From UBA4416 sp040389965 (GTDB taxonomy: Bacteria > Bacteroidota > Bacteroidia > B-17B0 > Aurantibacillaceae), in contig JAZJZF010000026.1 of assembly GCA_040389965.1 (NCBI GenBank), positions 1 to 64,000 on the forward strand: DNA of 64,000 bases, written 5' to 3'. Each line of letters opens with the position of its first letter. Positions within the stretch are counted from its first letter, which is position 1. The notes beneath the pieces were generated by a model. The model was not told the origin of the DNA, did no database searches, and worked only from the letters and a program-made list of their open reading frames with translations. Positions 33,257 to 42,704 of the stretch are shown here, one piece after another. The position numbers were made by a program, and so were the translations under genes.

Positions 33257-33264
33257 CAAATATA
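33257..33264 (-). promoter_or_regulatory. -7 box of the TMTC-like gene
   Basis: The minus strand reads TATATTTG, a perfect TAnnTTTG, 17 nt before ATG 33239. No -33 box at the usual distance. Confidence 0.45.
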
Positions 33265-33337
33265 CTTAAATCTTCAAAAAAATAATTTTTAAGATAAAAA
33301 AATAAGTTAAAATGAGTAAATTGCCATATCCAATAGT

Positions 33338-36300
33338 ATGCTTAAGCGCCCTTTAAATCTATATCTATTGCTGGGCTGCGCACTTATCAGTGCATTGGTG
33401 GCATACCTCATTAACCGCACAAACAGCTATACTACAACAGAGCTTGCAAAAACGGCTGAGTTAAAACTGCATGATAAAGAGCTTACGGCCCAAAAGCATC
33501 TGAAAAATTTAGCGTTATTACTCAAAAAAAATAAACCTAAAGAGTTATTTACCAAATATAACAACAGCTTTTCGGATTTATACAAAAGCGAAGGCATTGC
33601 CCTGTATGTTTATAATAATGATAGCCTGGTGTTTTGGTCAGACAATCAGCCGGCAGTTGATCTTTATACTTACGCTAAAACATCTAATAATTATTACTTT
33701 GCAAGTGAGTCGGTTCCCGATGTGAATGCCGATACAAGCCGTTTAAATGTGCAGCTTATTAAAATAAGGAATGGCTGGTACGAATGCATTGAACAAAGCG
33801 ACAGTGTTAACTCAAAATGTACATTGGCCGCACTCATTATTATTAAACCCGAATACGATTTCGAAAACAGTTACATCAATAATAATTTCAGTAACTGGAT
33901 AGGATTACCGGGTAATACGAAGCTTAAAACAGATTTTAACTATGCAAATCCCTCTATTAAATCGGGATTTGGGAAAACATTATTTGAAATCCAACGAAGC
34001 GATGGCTTATATAAAAATAATACTATAAATATTTATGCGATCATATTTGCTATTATTTCGGGGTTTCTTTTCTTATTATTTCTTTTCTCTTTCCTGCGAC
34101 GAAGAATTCACAATAAGATAACATTATTGCTGGTTTTTACAGTCATCTGTTTCCTTGCCAGAACGCTGATGATCTATTTTAAGTACCCGTCTATTTTTTA
34201 TAACAGTATTTTATATGATGCTAACATTTTTGCCAATGCCTCGTCTTTTTATTTCTCCTACATGGGTGATGTGCTATTCAACAGCGTTCTTATTTTTATA
34301 ATAGCAGCTCTTATTTATAAACTGAATTATGATTTTACACATAAGAGTACAGCCTTTAATCTTACCGCTTTATTTTGCAGCTCGATTTATGTAGTTTTTC
34401 TTTACTACAATGTTCCGGTAATCATAGATAGTTTAATTAATAACTCCACCATATCTTATAACATTAACGAATTATTTAATTTTAACTGGTTGAGTTCATT
34501 AGGCTTACTTTCAGTAGGATTTTTATTATTCTCGTTTTACCTGGTGGCCGAAAAAACAATTATTAGCCTGTTGCTCAATAATAAACTCACCACATTTAAT
34601 AACAGCCTGTTTTTTGCGGTAGTTGTATTTACAGCATTACTGGTGCATTACAGGCATTTGAGTTATGCCAATTACCTTTGGCCTGTGCCGTTAATTATAA
34701 TTTCTTATTTCTTAAGAAAATATAAGGCATCGTATAATTTTATTAATATAGGTTTAATCATATTGGTTTCAACCCTCATCACATTTACGCTGTTTAGTAA
34801 ATATGAGCAGTTAAATAAACAAAGGACTTACGATGCTTTATCCCTTAATTTAACAGACAGGCAGGATGTGATTGCCGAAAATGAGTTTACAAAAATCATT
34901 ACTTCTATAAAAACGGATGCGAAATTAAATAACTTACTTTCACTGCTTCCGCTAAGTACAGAGCAGGTTGAACAACGGATCAGGCAGGTAAACTTCAGTG
35001 GGTATTTTGAACGTTATGATGTTGTAATGGCATTATTTAAAAATGATTCCACGTCGGTATTCGGCACAAAAGACCAGGTTAACCTGAACGAAGATTATTT
35101 TAAAAAACAGATTCGCGAAGATGGTTTTCAAACGATATGCGATGACCTTTATTTTATTGACAAAGACAAAAAACCGATTAGGTACATTGCTGAAATATCG
35201 ATTGATGATATTAGTAAAGGACCCGACAAAGCATTTCGTTTGTATTTACAACTCGAACCTAAACTGGCTGTAAATCAGGGAGCCTTTCCCGATCTGTTGC
35301 TCGATAAATCGATAGAAAGCAAATTACAGGCACGAAACATTTCGTATGCTGTTTACGAGTACAATAAATTGTTGAGTGCGCATGGCGAATATGATTACCC
35401 GCTTTTTCTGGATAAAAGTTTTACAAGCTCAGATAATGAATACACCCATTACGTATATAATTATAAAGAGAATACACAGATCATTATCAGCGATAAAAAA
35501 TTCGGATTCTGGCAAAAATTCACTTCCAACTCTTACCTGTTTTTGTTCTTTTCATTGGTTGTATTAACATCGGTATTTATTTATTCGGTTATCATTAAAA
35601 GGATCAACAACCTTAATTCCTTAAATATTCGTATTCAGTTTATTTTCGTTTCCATTGTGATCTTATCCTTAACGGGCGTTGTTATAGGAACCGTATGGGT
35701 GGTGAACCTGCAGTTCGAAGAAAAAAATAAAAAAGAATTACTCTCCAAGTCGCGTTCTGTTTTAAGAGAGCTTAAAGTAAATATTGGCGATCTTAATAAC
35801 CTTGATCCTTCTTATAAAGATTATACGGCCTATTCGCTTAAAAAACTGGCACTCATGTTTGGTAGTGATATTTCATTATTTACAAAAAAGGGAACGCTGT
35901 ATTCCACGTCGCAGCCTGCTATTTATGAGCAGGGATTAATTTCGAGGTTTATGAATCCCGACGCCTATAGTTATTTCTCAAAAGAAGTAAGAGCAAGCTA
36001 TACACAACGCGAAAGTATTGGTTCTTTAAAATACCTGTCGGCTTATATTCCTTTTTATAATAAAAATGATCGTTTGCTGGGCTATATCAATTTGCCTTAT
36101 TTTTCAAGACAAAAAGATCTTGAAAAAGAACTAACAGCCTACCTTACCACGCTCATTAATATTTATACCATATTATTTGTAATTACCACCTTAATAGCCT
36201 TATTGCTCTCTAACCTGCTTACCAAGCCTCTGAGGATTATCAGGCAACAGATCTCAAACATTAAATTTGGTACCCGTAACGAATCTATCGACTGGCAGGC

Positions 36301-37057
36301 AGATGATGAGATCGGGGAGTTGGTAAAGGAATATAATAAGATGTTATTGAAGCTCGAAAAAAACTCCGAACTATTGGCGCAATCTGAAAGGGAAAGTGCC
36401 TGGCGAGAAATGGCGAAACAGGTAGCGCATGAAATTAAAAACCCGCTTACGCCCATGAAATTAAATATTCAGCATTTGCAGCGGGTAGCTTTAAGTAACC
36501 CCGATGATATGGCTGAAAGGGTAAATAAAGTATCTGAAGTGTTGATTGAGCAAATAGATACGCTGTCGCATATTGCCACGGAGTTTTCAAATTTTGCCAA
36601 GTTGCCGAAAACAAATCTTGAAACTATTAATGTAAACGAAGTTCTTAAAAATGTAGCCCACTTATTTAAACAAAATACCGTTTGTGAAATTAAATTATAC
36701 ATCACACAATCGCAGTATATTTCGGCTGATAGGGAGCAATGCCTGAGGATATTTACCAACCTGCTCAAAAATGCTGAACAGGCTATGTCGCCCGACAGAC
36801 AAGGTAAAATTGAGATCATTACTTTTTCGAACGATTCGGAAGTCATTATAAAAATAAGAGATAATGGCTGCGGTATTCCTGTTGAATTACGATCGAAAAT
36901 ATTTACACCTAATTTCACAACAAAGACTACCGGTACAGGATTAGGCTTGGCAATGGTTAAAAATTACATTGTATCATTCGGAGGAGCTATTTCATTTGAA
37001 ACTACGGTTAACGAAGGAACAACGTTTACGATTAGCTTCCCAAAAATTACAGTTTAA
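33338..37057 (+). CDS. Very large multi-span NtrY-like histidine kinase
   Basis: A 1239-residue sensor kinase. An N-terminal membrane helix and extracytoplasmic domain (about 30-225) are followed by a cluster of roughly eight membrane helices (about 227-490), a second extracytoplasmic domain, two helices (about 730-795), a third extracytoplasmic domain and a last helix. Then come HAMP (about 955-1008), HisKA with His1031 in QVAHEIKNPLTPMKLNIQHL, and the ATPase with N box NLLKNAEQAM, G1 IRDNGCGIP, F box FTPNFTTK and G2 GTGLGLAMVKNY. The H box matches the NtrY group. No response regulator is adjacent, so it is an orphan in this window. Its stop overlaps that of the convergent WG-repeat gene by 2-3 nt. 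Confidence 0.92.
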   Translation: MLKRPLNLYLLLGCALISALVAYLINRTNSYTTTELAKTAELKLHDKELTAQKHLKNLALLLKKNKPKELFTKYNNSFSDLYKSEGIALYVYNNDSLVFWSDNQPAVDLYTYAKTSNNYYFASESVPDVNADTSRLNVQLIKIRNGWYECIEQSDSVNSKCTLAALIIIKPEYDFENSYINNNFSNWIGLPGNTKLKTDFNYANPSIKSGFGKTLFEIQRSDGLYKNNTINIYAIIFAIISGFLFLLFLFSFLRRRIHNKITLLLVFTVICFLARTLMIYFKYPSIFYNSILYDANIFANASSFYFSYMGDVLFNSVLIFIIAALIYKLNYDFTHKSTAFNLTALFCSSIYVVFLYYNVPVIIDSLINNSTISYNINELFNFNWLSSLGLLSVGFLLFSFYLVAEKTIISLLLNNKLTTFNNSLFFAVVVFTALLVHYRHLSYANYLWPVPLIIISYFLRKYKASYNFINIGLIILVSTLITFTLFSKYEQLNKQRTYDALSLNLTDRQDVIAENEFTKIITSIKTDAKLNNLLSLLPLSTEQVEQRIRQVNFSGYFERYDVVMALFKNDSTSVFGTKDQVNLNEDYFKKQIREDGFQTICDDLYFIDKDKKPIRYIAEISIDDISKGPDKAFRLYLQLEPKLAVNQGAFPDLLLDKSIESKLQARNISYAVYEYNKLLSAHGEYDYPLFLDKSFTSSDNEYTHYVYNYKENTQIIISDKKFGFWQKFTSNSYLFLFFSLVVLTSVFIYSVIIKRINNLNSLNIRIQFIFVSIVILSLTGVVIGTVWVVNLQFEEKNKKELLSKSRSVLRELKVNIGDLNNLDPSYKDYTAYSLKKLALMFGSDISLFTKKGTLYSTSQPAIYEQGLISRFMNPDAYSYFSKEVRASYTQRESIGSLKYLSAYIPFYNKNDRLLGYINLPYFSRQKDLEKELTAYLTTLINIYTILFVITTLIALLLSNLLTKPLRIIRQQISNIKFGTRNESIDWQADDEIGELVKEYNKMLLKLEKNSELLAQSERESAWREMAKQVAHEIKNPLTPMKLNIQHLQRVALSNPDDMAERVNKVSEVLIEQIDTLSHIATEFSNFAKLPKTNLETINVNEVLKNVAHLFKQNTVCEIKLYITQSQYISADREQCLRIFTNLLKNAEQAMSPDRQGKIEIITFSNDSEVIIKIRDNGCGIPVELRSKIFTPNFTTKTTGTGLGLAMVKNYIVSFGGAISFETTVNEGTTFTISFPKITV

Positions 37058-39144
37058 TCTGTAATTTTAATTAATTGCCGGCGATTGGCTTTGTAAAGAA
37101 AGAGTTCGTTGTTTTTTGTGCAACGCCAAAGGTTTCCGTTAATAGGAGTGAGTTCTGAAAACTCATTTGGCAAAAGCACTTCACCGTTAGCATTAATTAA
37201 TCCAAAGAGTTCATTAACTAGTGTTCTATAAAATCCTGCTTCCTGTTTTTCAATAACTCCTTCTTTCAATGTAAACAATACCTTCCCCGACTTATTAATG
37301 AGTTGTGCCGCTTCTCCTTTTAATACAATAGCAACATTGTTCTCAAAATCGTCTGCTTTTTCATATTCTGCAGGCGTTATGGGCTTTAGCTTTCTATCAA
37401 CGTAGCCAAACTTTTTTCCTTTTTGTATCCGGATAATATCGTTTTTTGCAAAAAACACGTCGGTATAAGTTCCAAACTTAATACTAAAGCGTCCGTTAAC
37501 ATCGGCAAGTGCCACCTCTCCTTCTTCAATTAATTTAAACTGCTTTCCGTTGGTATAGTAGTCATTCGTAAGGGTTTTATCGTATTCATATCCAACTACA
37601 GTAAAATAGCACTTTTCAATGGCGTTGTAAAAACCGTAACGTCCATTTTTTACGACACAGTATATGCCATTTTCGCAATGGCTGATGTAATCAAATTCTG
37701 TGGTAAGTAATAATTTTTCATCCAGATTCATTAATCCAAATTTTAATTCCTTTTTTACAATTACCAGATCATTAGTGTCAATCTCCGAAATCCAGTCCCA
37801 TTGCGCTTTTAAGGTCTTATTATAAATATTAACCAACCCGTATTTATCGGCCATATAATAAGCATAACCGTTTTTAAAATTACCGAGTTTCTTATAGGAG
37901 AATGGAATAACGGTTTCCGCCCTTGCGTTAATAGCACCATATAAACCGTGTGATTTACACACAAAAACATTATCCGATGCGGGGCTGATGTCTTCAAAGC
38001 CTTGTGTAATAAGCTGTCCTGAACGATTTACCAAGTAGTAATAATTGTGCTGTTTTACGATGGCCAGTCCATTAATGTAATTGTCTGTTTCTTCGAAATC
38101 AGATGCAGACGTTTTAATTCCTTCCTTATTTATAAAATAGCAACTATCATTTTTACAAACTCCTGCAAAACCTTCTTTAAAAGGAGTTGCATCGTCAAAT
38201 ACAGGTTTTATAATCCATTTAGCCAGGGTATCAATATAGCCGTACTTATCATTCGTGTTCTTTAACACATACAAAACCTTTTGCGATAAATGAATCTCTT
38301 TTTCGATATCATCCCGAAACGGATAGCCGGGATAGGCATCCAAAAATGTTTTCAGTTCTTTTTTTGAATAATCTTTTACAGATATGCTATATAATAGTTT
38401 CCAGGCATCTTCCGTAGTACGCTTGCTATAATGTGTAATATAACTGTAAAGGCTATCTGTAGAATGGAGCTGTTTTGTAAGTTCAAAAAGCTTGTCTTCT
38501 GCCTTGCTAACATTTGGATTTGAAGGATACCTTATAATAAAATGTTTGTATTCAATAGCATTGCCGTGCAGGGTTTGCTCTGCATATTGAAAATCATAAA
38601 CTTTTTTTTGAGCGTCTGCATACAATTCGGTTTCAGGATGATTTAACAAAAATAGGTTTACACTATCGCTGGAAGCGTATGCTTTACTGGTATTCAGATA
38701 CAATTGGTCGCGGATAAGCCTTGCACTATCAAGTAAGGTATCGTGGCTGAAATAGAATTGCTGCAGAAAATGATTCAATTCTGTTTCTTTAAGATTGGCA
38801 GAATACGTATTAAATCCCTTAAGACTGATATTGTCACGCAATTTGTGAATAGTGTGTGGAGCTATCAAAAACCCTGATAAAGTAAGCGTATCCTTAAACG
38901 ATTTAGCGCATTTTGCAATGTATTTGGCAGCACTGTCAATATTTGAAAATGGATTATCTGTTCGGTAATAGATAGTAGCCAGCCCGTAACCTGCTTCTGC
39001 CGGATTTTTGGAAAGTGAAGCATACAATAATCCTTTAGCTTTAAAATAATCATATACGCTCAAAGCCTTGTATGCAGAAGCAATCTTGCCCCCGAAGGCA
39101 TTTAGTGAACAAATGAGTAATAAAACAGGGATAATTTTTTTCAT
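37054..39144 (-). CDS. Secreted WG-repeat protein with N-terminal TPR-like region
   Basis: A 696-residue exported protein from ATG 39144 (signal peptide MKKIIPVLLLICSLNAFG). Residues about 25-290 are helical and TPR-like (YDYFKAKGLLYASLSKNPAEAGYGLATIYYR; HPETELYADAQKKVYDFQYAEQ). From about 300 on there are eight or more WG/KWG-type repeats such as KYGYIDTLAKWIIKPVFDDATPF, LYGAINARAETVIPFSY, KYGLVNIYNKTLKAQWDWI and KFGYVDRKLKPITPAEY. WG repeats are found in many bacterial surface and periplasmic proteins without an agreed function. It has no T9SS sorting domain, so it is probably periplasmic. Confidence 0.85.
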   Translation of the reverse strand: MKKIIPVLLLICSLNAFGGKIASAYKALSVYDYFKAKGLLYASLSKNPAEAGYGLATIYYRTDNPFSNIDSAAKYIAKCAKSFKDTLTLSGFLIAPHTIHKLRDNISLKGFNTYSANLKETELNHFLQQFYFSHDTLLDSARLIRDQLYLNTSKAYASSDSVNLFLLNHPETELYADAQKKVYDFQYAEQTLHGNAIEYKHFIIRYPSNPNVSKAEDKLFELTKQLHSTDSLYSYITHYSKRTTEDAWKLLYSISVKDYSKKELKTFLDAYPGYPFRDDIEKEIHLSQKVLYVLKNTNDKYGYIDTLAKWIIKPVFDDATPFKEGFAGVCKNDSCYFINKEGIKTSASDFEETDNYINGLAIVKQHNYYYLVNRSGQLITQGFEDISPASDNVFVCKSHGLYGAINARAETVIPFSYKKLGNFKNGYAYYMADKYGLVNIYNKTLKAQWDWISEIDTNDLVIVKKELKFGLMNLDEKLLLTTEFDYISHCENGIYCVVKNGRYGFYNAIEKCYFTVVGYEYDKTLTNDYYTNGKQFKLIEEGEVALADVNGRFSIKFGTYTDVFFAKNDIIRIQKGKKFGYVDRKLKPITPAEYEKADDFENNVAIVLKGEAAQLINKSGKVLFTLKEGVIEKQEAGFYRTLVNELFGLINANGEVLLPNEFSELTPINGNLWRCTKNNELFLYKANRRQLIKITD

Positions 39145-39190
39145 CAATTAGCCGTAAAATTATAAATTGCAGCCTAAATTCAATTAAAAA

Positions 39191-39382
39191 ATGTTGACAA
39201 CCGGTAAAATAGTATTCGCCCTGTGTTTTGTGGTCGTTTTCATAGGAGCAATGATCTGGTCGTACCGAAAAGACAGTTTTTATGATAAGCTGCATTTCAA
39301 GGGAGCCTCTAAAACCCTTGCTATTATTGTGCTGGTATTTGTAGTGATGTTTTTATTTGTTAAAATGCGACATTATATTTGA
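39191..39382 (+). CDS. Small two-helix membrane protein
   Basis: The 63-residue product has two predicted membrane helices (about 6-24, GKIVFALCFVVVFIGAMIW, and about 43-59, LAIIVLVFVVMFLFV) joined by a basic loop (SYRKDSFYDKLHFKGASK). Both ends are short. I recall similar small proteins in Bacteroidota but know no function. It is divergent from the WG-repeat gene; start codons are 46 nt apart. The next gene has its own promoter. Confidence 0.75.
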   Translation: MLTTGKIVFALCFVVVFIGAMIWSYRKDSFYDKLHFKGASKTLAIIVLVFVVMFLFVKMRHYI

Positions 39383-39410
39383 CTAGAATGAATAAATTGT
39401 CTTATTTTTG
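39378..39410 (+). promoter_or_regulatory. Consensus Bacteroidota promoter
   Basis: TTTG (39378-39381), a 21-nt spacer and TATTTTTG (39403-39410) match the -33/-7 consensus without mismatch. The ATG of the secreted protein is at 39439, giving a leader of about 20 nt. The -33 box overlaps the stop of the preceding gene. Confidence 0.7.
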
Positions 39411-39438
39411 CATTAACTTCAATAAATAATTTTATATA

Positions 39439-40230
39439 ATGAAAAAATCCCTTATTTTATTATTTTGTCTCACTTACATCGCTTCGTTTTCTAAAGCGAG
39501 CGTTTTGGTTGTAGAAGGAAAATTTCAAAATAAAAATATTTATATACAGAACTCTTTTGGGAGTAATGGCGTAGGTTTCTGTGCTACAGAAATTAAAGTA
39601 AATGGTGTTGTTACAACAGATGAGGTTAACTCAAGTGCCTTTGAAATTGATCTTGCTGCTATGAACATTCAAATAGGACAAAAAGTAACGATTGAAATTT
39701 CACATAAAAGCGATTGCATTCCGGTTGTTTTAAATCCGGAAGTTTTAAAACCACGCCCCACTTTTGAAGTAGTAAGCATGAATATCAATGCTTCTGACAT
39801 TTTAAAATGGACTTCAAAAAACGAAAGCGGTTCTTTACCTTATATTATTGAACAATTTAAATGGAATAAATGGGTGTTAGTTGGCGAAGTTCAGGGAATT
39901 GGAACAGCTGACACACACGATTATTCTTTTCAGGTAACCACACACAGTGGCGAAAACAAATTCAGAGTTAAGCAAGCCGGTTTAGGTGTAGCACCAAAAG
40001 TATCTTCTGCTGTGCTTTTAAACTCTATGAAAGAAAAACCAACCTTTATGGTAGGTAAAGACTTAAAATCAATTCAATACTCTTATGAAACAGGTTTTGA
40101 AGTGTATGATGCCTTTGGAACTGTTGTTAAGAAAGGTTTTGGTAAAGAGACAAATATTGAAAACCTTCCTAAAGGAAAATATTATTTATGTTACGATAAT
40201 CAGGTAACAGAATTTGATAAGAAAAAATAA
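39439..40230 (+). CDS. Secreted protein with a C-terminal sorting-like segment
   Basis: Unrecognised as a whole. The 263-residue product has a signal peptide (MKKSLILLFCLTYIASFSKA), an N-terminal beta-rich domain (about 22-105, VLVVEGKFQNKNIYIQNSF...KVTIEISHKSDCIPVVLNP), a fibronectin-like middle (about 108-195, TFEVVSMNINASDILKWTSKNES...YIIEQFKWNKWVLVGEV), and a short end resembling a degenerate T9SS type A domain (YETGFEVYDAFGTVVKKGFG...NIENLPKGKYYLCY). The last part is the basis for calling it likely cell surface or periplasmic. It has a consensus promoter and a strong terminator, so it is a single-gene unit and perhaps well expressed. Confidence 0.75.
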   Translation: MKKSLILLFCLTYIASFSKASVLVVEGKFQNKNIYIQNSFGSNGVGFCATEIKVNGVVTTDEVNSSAFEIDLAAMNIQIGQKVTIEISHKSDCIPVVLNPEVLKPRPTFEVVSMNINASDILKWTSKNESGSLPYIIEQFKWNKWVLVGEVQGIGTADTHDYSFQVTTHSGENKFRVKQAGLGVAPKVSSAVLLNSMKEKPTFMVGKDLKSIQYSYETGFEVYDAFGTVVKKGFGKETNIENLPKGKYYLCYDNQVTEFDKKK

Positions 40231-40249
40231 GTAAAGCATTTAATAATTG

Positions 40250-40282
40250 AAAAGCCTTTGGTAAAATACCGAAGGCTTTTTT
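40250..40282 (+). terminator. Rho-independent terminator
   Basis: AAAAGCCTT and AAGGCTTTT arms plus an inner GGTA/TACC pair, followed by a T run, about 20 nt after the stop codon of the secreted-protein gene. Confidence 0.85.
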
Positions 40283-40358
40283 GCTTCTAGGCTGTTGCAG
40301 TCATTTAGTAAGAGTAATACGCATAGGCCAATCTCTATAAATAGATCATAAAGACCTA

Positions 40359-41399
40359 TTAAAACCTTACTCCCATACCAACCTCAAACCATTTGTGCAA
40401 AAGCCTGATCCTCGATTCTTTAATAGGAATGGTGTTGTATTCGATGGCGTAGATAATGTTTGCAAAAAAGTGATCGCCATTGTAGCCTATCTGTGTTTTA
40501 TAACTTGCATAGGTGGGTACATTTATCCATAACCGTTTTTTGTCGGTTTGCCGGTAACTTTGAATCTGCCAACCCGGTCCTGCCATTAAAACATTGGTGT
40601 AATGAAATTTTTTATAAACGATCTGGTAGCCATAGCCTAAAGAAACAATTGTGCTTGTAAAGTTTCCGTACACAAATTTATTGAGGTTAGGGTAATAGAC
40701 ATCCTGTGTAGGCGGTACAAAGCTGGTATCTGTTTCAATACGCTGGTAGCGTTCCGAAATGCCCATCAGGAAGGAACCTGCACTTTTTTTCTGTCTTTCT
40801 CCCTGCGCAAATGCCGCATTCAGCGAAAAATCCTTATTAAAGTTAATGCCAAAGTTTAATCCCGCCTCAATAATTCTTAATCCCTCATGTTTAGGGTAGC
40901 CCAGCGAATCCTTATTCCAGTTGGGATAATAATCTTTATAGTTCTCCAGATAAAACCCTTTATAATCGCGGTAAAACAAGGCCCATTGTGCAACGCGACC
41001 ATTAATATTGATATTAATATTCCGGAACTTTGTTGTGCCGTATTTTTCTTTAAGCGATTTACTTGCAGGTAACTGTATAGCAGCCGAAATATACACCTTC
41101 TTTATTTTTAAAGATAAACCCACAACACCGGGCATAGCCGGCTTATACCTAAACTTATCGCCTTTACCTAATAAGCGGCTGTTTACATTGAGTGATACCA
41201 GGGGATAAACAAAGCGGGGCCTTATTAAAAAGTTTTTGGGAAAAACCTCGATGTTCTCGGGAATGGGCTTTTCTTTTTTCACTTTTTTTTCCTTTTTTTT
41301 CTTTTCCTTTACTTCCACACCTGGCGCCGTTTGCGAAGCCAGAGGGATACTAAAGCATACAAATAAAAAAAATACAATCGTTTTTAGTCTTATTCCCAT
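40359..41399 (-). CDS. DUF4421 outer-membrane beta-barrel-like protein
   Basis: A 346-residue protein from ATG 41399 with a signal peptide (MGIRLKTIVFFLFVCFSIPLASQ), a lysine-rich linker (VKEKKKKEKKVKKEKP), then a long region of alternating strands. Examples are NFLIRPRFVYPLVSLNVNS, GVVGLSLKIKKVYISAAI, IIEAGLNFGINFNKDFSLNAAF and a final KWFEVGMGVRF. The terminal Phe and strand periodicity suggest an outer-membrane barrel; the pattern fits DUF4421. A longer reading from TTG 41408 is unlikely because that TTG is part of the -7 box. Function unknown. Confidence 0.8.
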   Translation of the reverse strand: MGIRLKTIVFFLFVCFSIPLASQTAPGVEVKEKKKKEKKVKKEKPIPENIEVFPKNFLIRPRFVYPLVSLNVNSRLLGKGDKFRYKPAMPGVVGLSLKIKKVYISAAIQLPASKSLKEKYGTTKFRNINININGRVAQWALFYRDYKGFYLENYKDYYPNWNKDSLGYPKHEGLRIIEAGLNFGINFNKDFSLNAAFAQGERQKKSAGSFLMGISERYQRIETDTSFVPPTQDVYYPNLNKFVYGNFTSTIVSLGYGYQIVYKKFHYTNVLMAGPGWQIQSYRQTDKKRLWINVPTYASYKTQIGYNGDHFFANIIYAIEYNTIPIKESRIRLLHKWFEVGMGVRF

Positions 41400-41405
41400 T
41401 GGTTG

Positions 41406-41413
41406 CAAACATA
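41406..41413 (-). promoter_or_regulatory. -7 box of the DUF4421 gene
   Basis: The minus strand reads TATGTTTG, a perfect TAnnTTTG, 6 nt before ATG 41399. Confidence 0.45.
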
Positions 41414-41469
41414 GAAATTCCGTTAAATTTATCCTAAAATATAAAGCATATCTAATGCTATTATTTGAT

Positions 41470-41477
41470 TACTTTTG
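41470..41477 (+). promoter_or_regulatory. -7 box of the GT2-DUF2062 gene
   Basis: TACTTTTG is a perfect TAnnTTTG and ends 9 nt before ATG 41487. The TTG inside it (41475) is therefore unlikely to be a start codon. Confidence 0.45.
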
Positions 41478-41486
41478 CATCCGAAA

Positions 41487-42704
41487 ATGACGGCAATTGA
41501 TACTTTAGACCAAAAGCTACATGTAAAGCAAAAGTTTAAACAGCTTAAATGCTGCGTGCTTATTCCTACATATAATAATGCCAAAACCATTGAAGCGGTT
41601 ATTCTATCAACCCTCGAATACTGTGATGAGGTTATTGTTGTAAATGATGGCTGTACAGATCAGACCAAAGACATACTGGCGCGCTATCCCCAATTAGTAG
41701 TGGTAACACATCCTGTAAATAAAGGTAAGGGTGTTGGCTTAAGAAATGGTTTTAAAAAGGCTGTTGAACTGGGTTTTGATTACGTGATTAGCATAGACAG
41801 CGATGGCCAGCATTTCCCAAAAGATTTTATAACGTTTTTAAATAAAGTAGAAGAGATTCCGGGCAGTCTTATTATTGGAGCAAGGAACATGACAGTGGAA
41901 AACGTTCCCAATAAAAGCACTTTCGGTAATAAATTCAGTAATTTCTGGTTTTGGGCTGAAACCGGAATTAGCTTACCTGATACACAAAGCGGTTACAGGT
42001 TATATCCTGTACAACGCCTGAAAAAAATATGGTTATTTACCACAAAGTTTGAACTCGAAATAGAGGTGATTGTAAAAGCGGCATGGCGCGGAGTTCCTGT
42101 GATTTCAATTCCTGTAAGTGTTTATTATGCGCCGGAAGGCGAAAGAGTTTCTCATTTTAAACCAAGTGTAGATTCTACACGCATTAGTTTTTTAAATAGC
42201 TATCTGGTTATTTTAGCAGCTCTTTTTTGGAGGCCTGTTATGCTGATCAGAAAAATGACGCTTAAAAACTTTAAAAAAGCCTGGAAAGAAGAAGTCATTG
42301 CAACTCACGAAAGCGCTGCCAGTAAGGCTATTTCGGTAGGGGTGGGATTGTTTTTTGGGATAGTTCCTCTTTGGGGATTTCAGTTTGCACTGGCAATTTT
42401 AGCTGCTGTTTATTTTAAACTCAATAAAGTCATTGTTGGTCTCACGGCGCAGATCAGCGTTCCTCCTATGATTCCTTTGATTGTATTTGCCAGCGTAAAA
42501 ACGGGAGAGTATGTTTTAAACGAACAGGTGCATTTAAGTTTTAGCCATGCTATTACAATTAAAATGGCTATTAATATTGGGTTGATCTATGTAGTGGGAG
42601 CTACTGTATTATCGGTAGTTGCAGGCCTTGCGGGAACATTAATAACATGGGTGTTATTAAAAGTATTCGGGTATAAACCTACTATAAATGAGCGAAACAG
42701 CTAA
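41487..42704 (+). CDS. Family 2 glycosyltransferase fused to DUF2062
   Basis: A 405-residue membrane-associated enzyme. Residues about 20-240 are a GT2 domain resembling dolichyl/polyprenyl-phosphate sugar synthases: CCVLIPTYNNAKTIEAVI, VVNDGCTDQT, GKGVGLRNGFKKA, the metal-binding ISIDSDGQH and DTQSGYRLYP. Residues about 265-400 are a DUF2062 domain with three membrane helices (ISVGVGLFFGIVPLWGFQFALAILAAVYF; VIVGLTAQISVPPMIPLIVFA). Fusion of these domains occurs in Bacteroidota. It probably transfers a sugar to undecaprenyl phosphate (inference). The last 17 nt overlap the start of the pseudouridine synthase gene, indicating translational coupling. Confidence 0.88.
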   Translation: MTAIDTLDQKLHVKQKFKQLKCCVLIPTYNNAKTIEAVILSTLEYCDEVIVVNDGCTDQTKDILARYPQLVVVTHPVNKGKGVGLRNGFKKAVELGFDYVISIDSDGQHFPKDFITFLNKVEEIPGSLIIGARNMTVENVPNKSTFGNKFSNFWFWAETGISLPDTQSGYRLYPVQRLKKIWLFTTKFELEIEVIVKAAWRGVPVISIPVSVYYAPEGERVSHFKPSVDSTRISFLNSYLVILAALFWRPVMLIRKMTLKNFKKAWKEEVIATHESAASKAISVGVGLFFGIVPLWGFQFALAILAAVYFKLNKVIVGLTAQISVPPMIPLIVFASVKTGEYVLNEQVHLSFSHAITIKMAINIGLIYVVGATVLSVVAGLAGTLITWVLLKVFGYKPTINERNS

